Source: Bin34 sp965219935
GTDB taxonomy: Bacteria; Chloroflexota; Anaerolineae; Caldilineales; Caldilineaceae
Direction of reading: 5' to 3'
Assembly: GCA_965219935.1 (NCBI GenBank)
Contig: CBDCOU010000003.1
Location: 3,472,001 to 3,536,000 of the forward strand
DNA length: 64,000 nt
In this document: positions 36,572 to 44,746 of the stretch, one piece after another
How positions within the stretch are numbered: the stretch's first letter is position 1
Layout: each line of letters opens with the position of its first letter
Program-made: the position numbers and the translations under genes
The notes under the pieces: model-generated
Databases searched by the model: none
The model's input: only the letters and a program-made list of their open reading frames with translations
What the model was told of the DNA's origin: nothing

Positions 36572-37918
36572 TTAGGCCTCAGCCCACCACTCGTCCAGCA
36601 TTTCCTGAAGTCTGATCCCGACTTCTGCAACAGCTTCCGGGGGAGTCTTGCGGTGATAGTAGACCTCTTCCAAGGAAGTTCTCATAACATCACCAACTTC
36701 ATTCCAAACTGGGAATGAATTCCTGTACACTTTGGTGCGCTCAGTTGCTTCTTCGACCACGGGCCAGAACGGGGCTGTCTGGTACGCTGGAGTCTCCGAG
36801 CATGCCTTGAGCGGATGTGCCTGAAGCTGCGCTGTCATAAACTTGCAGCTTCCCTCCAGATCATAGGTGAGCCATTTGAGCAATTGCCAGGCAGCGTCTG
36901 GCTCCTTGGTTCCCCTTGGCATGGCGTAACCCCAACTGTAGTTATAGCTGCCTACCCAGGGGCTGTCGTTGTTCACGGGACTGACCGCGGACAGATAGGC
37001 AAGGTCAGGTGCCTGCGCCTTGACGTAGAAGTAATTCCAGCCTCCGCTAAACTGGATGCTCTGCAATCCGGAGTAGAAAGGGTTGGTCTCAAAGGCGGAA
37101 GTGGTGCTTTCCCAGGCTGCTACCTTTTCAATGCCGCCCTGAGTTTCCATCACGTCAAACATAAACTGCACGGCCTCTACCGTTAACTCATTGTCGATCA
37201 AGGACGTTTGGCCGTCATCGCTGATCATGGGAGCATCATTGCAGGCCATGTAGTGCCTGAAACCGTCCGGACCACCGTACAAGGTGCAACCCAGGCGTTT
37301 GATCTCATCATCCTCAAAGACCACAAGCCTCTCGATGGCATCCAGCATCTCAGTCCAGGTCGCAGGAGGATTCTCCGGATCGAGACCGACTTCCTCGAAG
37401 TCGGCAGGAATGTAGAACATGAGATTTTGAGCGCCACCCATGGTGTTGGGTAGTACCCATACATTGCCTTCTCGCTGCATTGCTTCGGCTTCGGGCCCAT
37501 AATACTGGTCCAGCGAGATGTCGGCATCCGCCATCCTTTCTGCCAAGGGTAAAAGGGCCTCTGCTCTAACAAAAGGAGCCATGTCATGCTGGGCAAGCAT
37601 GGTGATATCGGGCGGTGTACCTGCCGTGATCGATGCCAGCAGTTTCTCCAGACGCTGTCCCCAGGGTTGCAGCGTGGCCTCCACCGTGATATGAGGATAC
37701 GCGGCCATGAAGTCTGCGATCTGGGTGTCCATCAAGGGGACGCGATCACCTCCCCAGTGGTGCCACATTCTGACCGTAACTGCCTCGGGAGCAGCTGCAT
37801 CTTCTGTAGCAACCTGTGTTGCCGGGACGGGCTGGCATGCCGCCAAGCCGACCCCTACACCAGCAATCAATGTCGTGTGAAGAAATTGACGCCGGGTCAA
37901 ACCGTGTTGCTTCCTCAT
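36572..37918 (-). CDS. Extracellular sugar-binding lipoprotein (family 1), Tat-type signal
   Basis: A 448-residue protein starting at the ATG at 37918 with AAGGAG upstream. The signal LTRRQFLHTTLIAGVGVGLA combines a twin-arginine motif with a lipobox (LAAC), so it should be exported folded and lipid-anchored. The mature part is a typical sugar-binding protein: VTVRMWHHWGGDRVPLMDTQ, then PDITMLAQHDMAPFV and WQLLKWLTYDLEG. It delivers its ligand to the two permeases downstream. Ligand unknown. Confidence 0.92.
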   Translation of the reverse strand: MRKQHGLTRRQFLHTTLIAGVGVGLAACQPVPATQVATEDAAAPEAVTVRMWHHWGGDRVPLMDTQIADFMAAYPHITVEATLQPWGQRLEKLLASITAGTPPDITMLAQHDMAPFVRAEALLPLAERMADADISLDQYYGPEAEAMQREGNVWVLPNTMGGAQNLMFYIPADFEEVGLDPENPPATWTEMLDAIERLVVFEDDEIKRLGCTLYGGPDGFRHYMACNDAPMISDDGQTSLIDNELTVEAVQFMFDVMETQGGIEKVAAWESTTSAFETNPFYSGLQSIQFSGGWNYFYVKAQAPDLAYLSAVSPVNNDSPWVGSYNYSWGYAMPRGTKEPDAAWQLLKWLTYDLEGSCKFMTAQLQAHPLKACSETPAYQTAPFWPVVEEATERTKVYRNSFPVWNEVGDVMRTSLEEVYYHRKTPPEAVAEVGIRLQEMLDEWWAEA

Positions 37919-38076
37919 GGTAGCCTTCTCCTTGAAGAGGACCTCTTCAATTTGGTGATTTCACCGAAAGCATGGTAGGGACTGTACCACTTCCTGGAAT
38001 GGGCAACAAGCCGCGAAAATTCATCCCATTGCCCTGCGGGCATTAGTTGCGCGTGGAGAACCGCCTGATACCGGGC

Positions 38077-38096
38077 TAGCAGGCTGTGGAAAAACC
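38077..38096. repeat. IS end motif (TAGCAGGCTG)
   Basis: The sequence TAGCAGGCTGTGGAAAAACC lies at the left side of the transposase relic. It shares TAGCAGGCTG with 50391-50410 and AGCAGGCTG with the minus strand at 22231-22250. It is a likely remnant of a terminal inverted repeat. Confidence 0.45.
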
Positions 38097-38149
38097 TCGG
38101 GTGCTGCAACATGCCACTACGAACCGGGGAGGACCTCAACCGATGTGCA

Positions 38150-38657
38150 GCCAATGCGACCCTCAACCAACAAATGCCGGCGATAGTGGTCCCGGGGAGC
38201 GGGTCCCGGCGGATCCTCCCCTGCGCACGATCAAGGCCTTGGTTGACGAGGCCCTGGACCGGCTTTCCCCCGAGTTCGACATCATGTACGCCAAGATCGG
38301 GCGTCCCTCCGTGCCCTCCGAACAGCTGCCCAAGCCTCCCTCCTGATCGCCCTCTTTTCGGTCCACAGAGAACGGGCCTTCTGCGAGGAGCTGAGTCACT
38401 GCTGTTCCGCTGGTTCCTGGACGTGGTTGAATCCGGCTTCGACCCGGGAGTCTTCTCCAAGAACCGCCAGCAGCGGCTGGCGCATGCGGTGGGCCAAGCC
38501 CTGTTCGACGAAGTGGTCGGGATGGCGTACCAACAGGACCTGTTGTCGGACCACCACTTCACCGTGGATGGAACGCTTATCGAGGCCACGGCCGGCTTCA
38601 AGACCTTCCGCCCCTGGGACGAGGACGACGATCCCGGCCGCCCGAACCCTGTTCCAG
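38150..38657 (+). pseudogene. Degraded transposase (DUF772-type IS5/IS1182 superfamily)
   Basis: Family pieces are spread over different frames. First come LRTIKALVDEALDRLSPEFD and YAKIGRPSVPSEQLPK, which end in a frameshift at a lost base near 38335. Then LFRWFLDVVESGFDPGVFSK, LAHAVGQALFDEVVGMAYQQ and DLLSDHHFTVDGTLIEATAG appear in another frame. Sequence stops being transposase at 38657, exactly where the 243-bp repeat begins. The conserved TVDGTLIEA segment is the first catalytic region. No functional product. Confidence 0.75.
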
Positions 38658-38900
38658 CACCTCCTCCGTCTGGGTGCCGTGTTGGTAGTCGGCCTGATCC
38701 TGGCCCTCATTCCGCTGCAGGCCACCTTCAGCCTGCTGTTCGTGCCGACCCTGGCCCTGGCCATCGCCTGTTGCGCCCTGCTGTTCTGGGCCATTAGCGA
38801 TGCCCGGAAACTGAGCGGTGGCTCACCCAAGGGCGACTGACCACCGCTCCGGTCTACGCCTCCGCCCTGGCCTGCCAGCGTACGCCGGTCGGAATCACAT
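38658..38900. repeat. 243-bp direct repeat, right copy
   Basis: The partner of 32777-33019 in the same orientation. It carries the 3' end of a second copy of the membrane-protein gene (LQATFSLLFVPTLALAIACC...KLSGGSPKGD) without its 5' part, and the 3' end of the SDR gene on the minus strand. The 5' boundary coincides with the end of the transposase relic. Confidence 0.85.
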
Positions 38901-39945
38901 CGGTTTGCTCTCCGCGGGCCATGGCTTCGGCTGTGGCCAGGATGCTGTGGAAGTCGTGTTCCGGCTCGTAGCCCAGGATGGAACGGGTCTTGCCGAGATC
39001 CAGTTCGAAGTAGTTGGGTGATGGGATTTTGGCGGTCACGTATTCCATGCCGTGCCGTTCCGCCAGCCACGGAACGATGTCCGCCCAGTCCAGGATGGCA
39101 GCCCCGCCCAGGTTCATTTCCTGTCCCACTGCCGCCTCCGCGTCCAGTGCCAGAGACAAACCCAGGGCGATGTCGCGTACGTCGGTGTAGTGCTGTCGGA
39201 AGGGAACGCCGTTGGGATTCAGGGAAAGCAGGAGCTTCTCCTCCCCCGTCCAGAGGTTGCGGATGTGGTCCAGCATGGCCTGCTCGGTCGGATCCGGGCT
39301 GTGCTGGCCCCCCCAGGCCTGGTGGGCCTCACTCAACAGGAACAGGGGCGGCAGGCCGTCCGCGTTCAGGAACTCCGACGGTTCGATGATGGTGGTGAAG
39401 CGGAAGGAGACCGACGGCACGCCGTACTGGTGGTGGTAGGACATCGCCAACTGTTCGCCGATGCGCTTGGTCAGAAAATAGGGCATCTGCAGGTACGGGG
39501 AGACATCCGTCTCGCGGATGGCATTGGCGAAATAGCGGCTCTCGCGCCCCTCAAGGTGGGGGCTGCGGTCCGTCAGCTGCCAGTAGATGGCCTCGGTGCA
39601 GGCGTAGACGAAGCGGTGCAGGTTGGGACACTGGTCGCGCACCGCCTCCAGGAGATTCAGGGTCCCGCCGCCGTTGATGGCCAGGTAGTCGCGGTTGTCG
39701 AACGGACCCCCGAAGGCCGCAGCCAAGTGGTAGACGGCATCCATGCCATCCACGGCCTGCTGGCAGTCGGCGAAACTGCGCAGATCCCCCTCAATCGTCT
39801 CCACCCGCTCGAATCCCGCCAGCTTGCCGGCGCGGCCGGCGTCGCCCGGATACACAAAGGCGCGCACCTCGTGTCCGGCCGCCAGCAGGCGACGAGCCAG
39901 GTTCGCTCCAACGCGGCCTGTGCCGCCCGTGATCAAAATCTTCAT
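38854..39945 (-). CDS. NAD-dependent epimerase/dehydratase (extended SDR)
   Basis: A 363-residue extended SDR starting at the ATG at 39945. The nucleotide-binding motif is ILITGGTGRVGANLARRLL, the acceptor region VYHLAAAFGG follows, and the catalytic Tyr-Lys pair is in MPYFLTKRIGEQ. These enzymes modify nucleotide sugars or related carbonyl compounds in the cytoplasm. Its last residues (DVIPTGVRWQARAEA) lie in the 243-bp repeat. The gene converges on the truncated membrane-protein copy. No operon partner; substrate unknown. Confidence 0.85.
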   Translation of the reverse strand: MKILITGGTGRVGANLARRLLAAGHEVRAFVYPGDAGRAGKLAGFERVETIEGDLRSFADCQQAVDGMDAVYHLAAAFGGPFDNRDYLAINGGGTLNLLEAVRDQCPNLHRFVYACTEAIYWQLTDRSPHLEGRESRYFANAIRETDVSPYLQMPYFLTKRIGEQLAMSYHHQYGVPSVSFRFTTIIEPSEFLNADGLPPLFLLSEAHQAWGGQHSPDPTEQAMLDHIRNLWTGEEKLLLSLNPNGVPFRQHYTDVRDIALGLSLALDAEAAVGQEMNLGGAAILDWADIVPWLAERHGMEYVTAKIPSPNYFELDLGKTRSILGYEPEHDFHSILATAEAMARGEQTDVIPTGVRWQARAEA

Positions 39946-40229
39946 GGCAGGGATTCCAAACAAAATGCTGAAGGGACAAACGCTGTCCCGGCTGGTGCCG
40001 GAAAGGGTCGTAGCCGACATAATAGGCTACCGCACACCCATCGGCTGCACTTCATATTTGGGCACTTCCCAGCGACCGTTGCCGGAAGCCCTCGCTCATC
40101 TCTTCGATCTCCGCACCTGGTGCCAGTCACAAATCCTGCTGACGGTCTGACGCGCGCCGGGACGGCGTGTGTTACAACATGGATGTACCTGAGCCCACCG
40201 CCATGTCCACCCTGTCCCTGGCCGACCGC

Positions 40230-40640
40230 ATCACCCGTTGGCCCGTCGAGGTTGAGGGGAACGGCGATCCGGAGGGTGGCAGTCGTGACCGGGCTGGCCT
40301 CCCTGCGGGAGGAGAACGCCGAGCGGCGGCGACAGCGCCACCGGCACAGCGGCAACTGCGGCCGGCCGGGCCATGCCGGCACGATCGAGTACCTCGGCCG
40401 GCGCGTACCCATGCACGACTGCTTCAGTGCCTACGAGAACCGATTGCGGCAGGAAGTCGTGCACGCCCTCCACAACGTCCATCTGCAGGTGAATCTGGAC
40501 CACTACGCAGGCCCGCCCCCGCTCGCGGGCGTCGCCGCGCCCACAACTTGGCCCTGGTTGTGGACGCACCGGGATGCCTGCCCGCACTTCTTGACCGACC
40601 CGCGCATCAGGGCAGGTTCGAGACCAGGCTCCACGGCTGG
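40230..40640 (+). pseudogene. Possible IS66-type transposase scrap
   Basis: One frame gives RRVPMHDCFSAYENRLRQEV followed by VHALHNVHLQVNLD, which resembles the IS66 segment around VHDR-SY...HALCNAHLLREL. Nothing else of the family is clear on either side. The rest of 40021-40848 has no supported gene. Confidence 0.35.
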
Positions 40641-40848
40641 AGTCCGATGTGGTCACGCAACAGGCCAGTGAACCCATGGGATCGGAGGTTTTGTTGAGCC
40701 GTGCGCACCAAGTTCCGGGCGGCCGCAACCACCGATCGGCTCGGGATGTAGCAGCGTACAGTGCACGGTCGGTCCTTAACCTGTCCTTCCTTTCTGTCTC
40801 ACAACAACTGAAAGATCACACCATTGTTCGTTATCAGGAATAAACACC

Positions 40849-42006
40849 ATGGTTCGAAGCGAGTCCCTGCGACAGTATTTCCTCCAGGCGGAAAACGCGA
40901 TTCTCTCGTCCATCGAGAGTCTGGTTGAACTGGAAACCCCAAGTACGGATGTGGGTCAATTGGACTCGTGCGCCGAGTACTTGCGCTCCCTGTTTGCGCC
41001 GATCGTTGATCAGGCCGAAATCATCCGAATTCCCAACGGCGGCAACCATGTCCGGGTACAGTTGCACGCCAAATCCCCGAAGCTGCCTCCGATTTTGGTC
41101 CTTACCCATTTCGACACCGTATGGCCCGTCGGTACGCTCGAACGAATGCCATTTCGGCAGGATGAGGATGGCAAGACCTATGGTCCGGCCATCTTTGACA
41201 TGAAGAGCAGCATTGCCATGATGGAACATATCCTTAGGGCCTTTAAGGACCTGAATCTGGAACCAAACCGACATGTAGTCCTGTTGGCAACCGCGGATGA
41301 GGAGGTGGGCAGCGTCACTTCAAGGTCGCTGATTGAACAGGAGGCCAAAGCAGCCAACTGCGTCCTTGTTCCGGAACCCCCGTTGCCCGGTGGCGTGATT
41401 AAGACCGCACGCAAGGGCAGTCGGATGATTGACATTCACATTGACGGCATCCCGGCACACTCTGGTCTCGAAATCGAGAAGGGGGTTTCGGCCATCGAAG
41501 AAGCTGCACACCAAGTCCTGACCCTTCAGGCGATGACCAATCTCGAAGCTGGATTGACCGTTAATACCGGCATCATTCAGGGCGGAACAAACTCCAATGT
41601 GGTTGCACCGCACGTGGACATGCAAGTCGATGTACGTGCCTGGACTCGGGAAGACCTTGCATCCGCAGTTACCCGCATCCGAAACCTTTCAACCAAGCTG
41701 CAAGGTACCTCCATTCAAGTTGGCAGTAAGCGAGGGCGACCTCCACTGGAGGAATCAGTCACGCTGCCGGTGTTCGAAAAGGCCAGAGAGATAGCCTCAC
41801 GTCTGGGCATCGATCTGGCCAGGGGGCGTACCGGTGGCGGCAGTGATGGAAATTTGACTGGTGCCATAGGCGTGCCGACACTGGACGGTCTGGGTGTACC
41901 GGGCGCAGGGGCTCACGCGATCCACGAACACATTGAGACGGACCAATTGATTCCACGAACGTGGCTGATTTCGGAATTGATCCTCAACCTGGTGGTTGAC
42001 AACTGA
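40849..42006 (+). CDS. M20-family metallopeptidase (carboxypeptidase G2-like)
   Basis: A 385-residue dizinc peptidase starting at the ATG at 40849 with AGGAA 10 nt upstream. The metal and catalytic residues are all present: H87 and D89 in LTHFDTVWP, bridging D118 in FDMKSS, E151/E152 in TADEEVG, E176 in VPEPPLPGG, and a C-terminal His in GAGAHAIHEHIE. H204 in IPAHSGLE is the dimer-interface His of the lid domain. The layout fits glutamate carboxypeptidase/CPG2-type enzymes that release C-terminal Glu or related residues; no signal peptide is seen, so it should be cytoplasmic. It stands alone. Confidence 0.9.
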   Translation: MVRSESLRQYFLQAENAILSSIESLVELETPSTDVGQLDSCAEYLRSLFAPIVDQAEIIRIPNGGNHVRVQLHAKSPKLPPILVLTHFDTVWPVGTLERMPFRQDEDGKTYGPAIFDMKSSIAMMEHILRAFKDLNLEPNRHVVLLATADEEVGSVTSRSLIEQEAKAANCVLVPEPPLPGGVIKTARKGSRMIDIHIDGIPAHSGLEIEKGVSAIEEAAHQVLTLQAMTNLEAGLTVNTGIIQGGTNSNVVAPHVDMQVDVRAWTREDLASAVTRIRNLSTKLQGTSIQVGSKRGRPPLEESVTLPVFEKAREIASRLGIDLARGRTGGGSDGNLTGAIGVPTLDGLGVPGAGAHAIHEHIETDQLIPRTWLISELILNLVVDN

Positions 42007-42224
42007 GGCACTAACGACCAAGCGTCTGGCTCCAATGAGTTTGGAGGTATCAGTTGTGCGTTGACCTGCCGGAAGGCAATGCTTGATCCTGTACAACAGC
42101 CGCCCGCATCGGCCCTTGCGACACCAATCCGTGGGCGGACTGCAACTCCCTGCCTCGGGCCTGCTGTGAATTTCAGTGTGGCAACCGGATGCCGGTCGCT
42201 CCATTTGGTTCTTCCCCGACGGGA

Positions 42225-42663
42225 TCAATGTGGTCCTGAGTGCAGAGGGGTCCAACGGGCTTGCGCATCCTGCACGGGCCGCCGGGCTCCTTCAATGCGC
42301 ATTTCCCCGTCCCGGGACTTGGACACGTGCAGGGCAATACAGGTTGCGTCCTCCGTATTCGCCAGTTCGGCCAGCAAGCTGCGTCCGTACTGCTTTCGGT
42401 CCGCCTGTTCCTGCGCCGCGCGCAGGCTGCGGTTGTACTTGAGCTCAATCACACTGACACGCCCGCCACAGACGGTCGCCAAGTCGAGACGACCGGACAA
42501 CTCCTGTCTCTCCGACAGTGGCAGGATGTTCATCCCAAAGAACAGGCCGTGGAGCGCGGCATGGTAGGAGTCCTTATCCTCCATGATGTTGTAGGGGAAG
42601 GCGTACAGGCAGTCCAACAGGGTTGTTGGCAGGTTGTCGTAGTCCCCTGTCTGTTCCCTAATA
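42225..42663 (-). pseudogene. C-terminal PD-(D/E)XK domain of the gene split by the IS607-type element
   Basis: The minus-strand frame reads ELAGIREQTGDYDNLPTTLL then DCLYAFPYNIMEDKDSYHAA and GLFFGMN, and continues with the nuclease-like core SGRLDLATVCGGRVSVIELK followed by AQEQADRKQY, the PDDEXK_9-type domain usually found at the end of AAA-ATPase-like proteins (the motif is D...E-x-K). The matching N-terminal ATPase half is at 44747-46142 on the same strand. Between them lies the mobile element. An ATG at 42617 exists but has no strong ribosome site. Confidence 0.75.
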
Positions 42664-42665
42664 CC

Positions 42666-42800
42666 TGCAAGTTCTTGCCCCGCAGGGTTCGGGCGTTTCG
42701 CTCTCGGCCCGGCGCGCGTTAGGGCGGCCTCAGCCGTCCGGCGACGGGCTCGAGTCCGGGATGAGCAGTCCCATCCGCAGTCCCGCTTCGATCCAACAGC
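42666..42800 (-). ncRNA. Candidate omega (guide) RNA at the tnpB 3' end
   Basis: In IS605/IS607 elements the right end just past tnpB codes a guide RNA that overlaps the 3' end of the gene and ends at the element border, the flanking DNA being the guide. Here the tnpB stop is at 42719 and a GC-rich tail follows to 42666. Placement is by analogy; no structure was computed. The guide would be the sequence just below 42664, part of the interrupted gene. Confidence 0.35.
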
Positions 42801-44107
42801 AGGCGCTTGACCTCCCGGTAGGGCGTGTACAGATCAATCTCCGGATCGTACAGGCGCTGCAGGATGTTGCGGGCGGCGTTGGTGTCCGCATCCAGCACGA
42901 CTCCGTCCAGGCCGTAAAACCGGTCCCCGCGACGCGTGCCCTGCAACAGGCCCGTGCGGGAGTCGATTTGCGACGTGTAGGCGGGGTTCACCAACACCAG
43001 CGCCGAACCTCGGCGCCGAGATATCGAGGTTAGGGTGTCGGCCATGAGGCCCTTGACCCAGCCGCTCAGACGGCGGTTGGTGTCGCGGTGGCGATACCTG
43101 GACGACGCCATGGGGGCCGTCAGGTCCTCGCAGGCAATGGTGCCGGCGCGGTCGACGACGCGGTGGGCGGCGTGGCAGAGGAAGTCACGCGTCTGCGCCG
43201 TGTGCTTCTGCTGCCGGCGATCCCACTTCCGGTTGCCGAGGTTGTGGCGGCGGATGTTGTCGGCCTTCTGGATGCGGCCGGCCTCGCGGTGCTTCTGCTC
43301 GACCCCCCGGAGTTGGTTGCGCCGTTGGCCCTTGACCTTGCGGGCATCGCTCTCCGCGGCCAGCAGGTCGCCCAGGCCTTCGCCGTGCCGTTCACCTGCG
43401 CTGTCGGCATAGGCCTCGGTGTAGCCCTTGTCGATGCCGAGCTCGCCCTGGCCGCAGGGTTTCGTGCTGCATACGGCGGTCTCGTCGATGGCGTAGTGGA
43501 TCGCCACCTGGCCGTCGTCCTGCAGGATGATCCGCAGGGTTCCGGTGGGCAGGTGTGTGCCCCGGAGCGGGATGGCGATGCGCTGGCCGCGTTCCAGGCC
43601 CTGCAGATGGACCCAGGCCCGACCGTGCCAGACCTTGGCGGTGTAGGAACCCGCGTCGGCCACGATCTGGTTGGTCACGCGTGAGGTGCCGCCCTGCCAC
43701 TTCCTGCGCATCTGGCGGTGCAGGAAGGCATCCTCATCCCAGCGGTTGCGTTTCAACAGCGAGTACAGGCGCTGCCGCTCTGCGGGGTTGCCGCGGGTCC
43801 TGTGCCGGATGGCCTTCTTGACCGGCACCTTGGCGGCTTCCCGACCGGCCTGGATGTCACCCAAGGCGTCGGCCAGGGCGGCCTTGCCCAGGCGAGCCGG
43901 GAGCCCGTGCCAGTCGTAGCCCTCGGCCATCCAGGCATTGCGGATCTCATGGGCCGACTGTTGTGCCGTGGACAGGCCGCTGCAGCGTTGCCACGCGTCG
44001 CCGCGCACGCGACCACAGAGGGCCGCCATGTCATGCAAGCGGTCGTACTTGGCCCGGTGCAGACCCTGGCTGTGCAGGATGCGCGTGACCTTGGGGTTAC
44101 CGGCCAT
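42719..44107 (-). CDS. tnpB: TnpB RNA-guided nuclease (IS607-associated), zinc-finger cysteines missing
   Basis: A 462-residue protein starting at the ATG at 44107 (AGNPKVTRIL), with GGGAGG upstream and an 11-nt overlap with tnpA. The RuvC-type residues are present: Asp in ELGIDKGYTEAYADS, Glu in ACEDLTAP, and Asp in LDADTNAARNIL. The zinc ribbon that usually lies before the last Asp (CxxC...CxxC after YTSQ) is replaced by YTSQIDSRTG and DRFYGLDG, with no cysteines. TnpB proteins cleave DNA guided by the element's own RNA and help the element persist. Activity of this variant cannot be told from sequence. Confidence 0.88.
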   Translation of the reverse strand: MAGNPKVTRILHSQGLHRAKYDRLHDMAALCGRVRGDAWQRCSGLSTAQQSAHEIRNAWMAEGYDWHGLPARLGKAALADALGDIQAGREAAKVPVKKAIRHRTRGNPAERQRLYSLLKRNRWDEDAFLHRQMRRKWQGGTSRVTNQIVADAGSYTAKVWHGRAWVHLQGLERGQRIAIPLRGTHLPTGTLRIILQDDGQVAIHYAIDETAVCSTKPCGQGELGIDKGYTEAYADSAGERHGEGLGDLLAAESDARKVKGQRRNQLRGVEQKHREAGRIQKADNIRRHNLGNRKWDRRQQKHTAQTRDFLCHAAHRVVDRAGTIACEDLTAPMASSRYRHRDTNRRLSGWVKGLMADTLTSISRRRGSALVLVNPAYTSQIDSRTGLLQGTRRGDRFYGLDGVVLDADTNAARNILQRLYDPEIDLYTPYREVKRLLLDRSGTADGTAHPGLEPVAGRLRPP

Positions 44108-44711
44108 CGCCGGCGGCCTCCCGGATTGTGCGCTGGTACGCACGCAATCCGTGCAGGCGGCCGGAGAACGCCTGCACGATGGCCATCAGGTCCTCCACCA
44201 TCTCCTCCTGCGGGGACAGGCTTGCCTGGTTGACCACCGTGAGGGTGCAGCCGTGCTGTTGGGCAAAGTGCTCGAACCAGTCGCAGCCGAAGCGGGTGAG
44301 CCGGTCCCTGTGGGCGATGAGCAGGTGGGCGATGTCCCGGTGCTCGATGCGCGCCATCAGGGCCAGGAACACCGGGCGCTTGCAGTCGAGGCCGCCGCCG
44401 ATCTCCGTCAGCCATTCGTCCACGGCCACGCCGGCCCCCAGGCAATAGGTTTCCATGGCCGCCACCTGGCTGCGCAGATCCTCCTGCTGGCCGCGGCGGG
44501 ACACGCGGCAGTAGACGACGGCCAGCCCCTGCGGGGCTTCGTCGCCGCGCCCCAGGAACCGCGCGACATCGGCCTCCGTGTAGTACCGCTGGCCCGTGAT
44601 CGTGCGGCGGGCGGGCAACACGCCGCTCCGGTCCAGCTTGCGCAGCTGGGTAGCGGTGCGGCCCACGCGGGCCCCGAATTGCGAGATGCGGAAGGGTCCG
44701 TTCCTGTTCAT
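44097..44711 (-). CDS. tnpA: IS607-type serine recombinase (TnpA)
   Basis: A 204-residue protein with an N-terminal MerR-like winged helix (FRISQFGARVGRTATQLRKL to about residue 52) followed by a small serine-recombinase domain. The catalytic Ser is S71 in VVYCRVSRRGQQEDL, and IAHRDRLTRFG carries the conserved Arg pair. IS607 recombinases insert the element at sites with a GG core and little other specificity. The C-terminal helix region ends GDGR and overlaps tnpB. It appears intact. Confidence 0.9.
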   Translation of the reverse strand: MNRNGPFRISQFGARVGRTATQLRKLDRSGVLPARRTITGQRYYTEADVARFLGRGDEAPQGLAVVYCRVSRRGQQEDLRSQVAAMETYCLGAGVAVDEWLTEIGGGLDCKRPVFLALMARIEHRDIAHLLIAHRDRLTRFGCDWFEHFAQQHGCTLTVVNQASLSPQEEMVEDLMAIVQAFSGRLHGLRAYQRTIREAAGDGR

Positions 44712-44746
44712 TGGTTGCAGTGTACTACATCAAGTTGCAGGAAACC

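Larger units (their letters stand above)
42664..44746 (-). mobile_element. IS607-family element (tnpA serine recombinase and tnpB)
   Basis: A 2.1-kb element inserted into an AAA/PD-(D/E)XK gene. The ends are placed at the GG (CC on plus) at 42664-42665 and 44745-44746, the 2-bp core expected for IS607-type serine recombination. Just inside, CCTGCAAGTT at one end and AAGTTGCAGG at the other are imperfect inverted repeats. Two GTTGCAG direct repeats, 20 bp apart (44714-44720 and 44734-44740), lie at the tnpA end and may be TnpA binding sites. Exact borders are inferred. Confidence 0.75.

Noticed and set aside
39052..40671. A long plus-strand open frame of about 540 codons
   Set aside because: It lies antisense to the SDR gene, whose Rossmann and YxxxK motifs are clear, and its own translation has no family sequence; high GC makes long antisense frames common.
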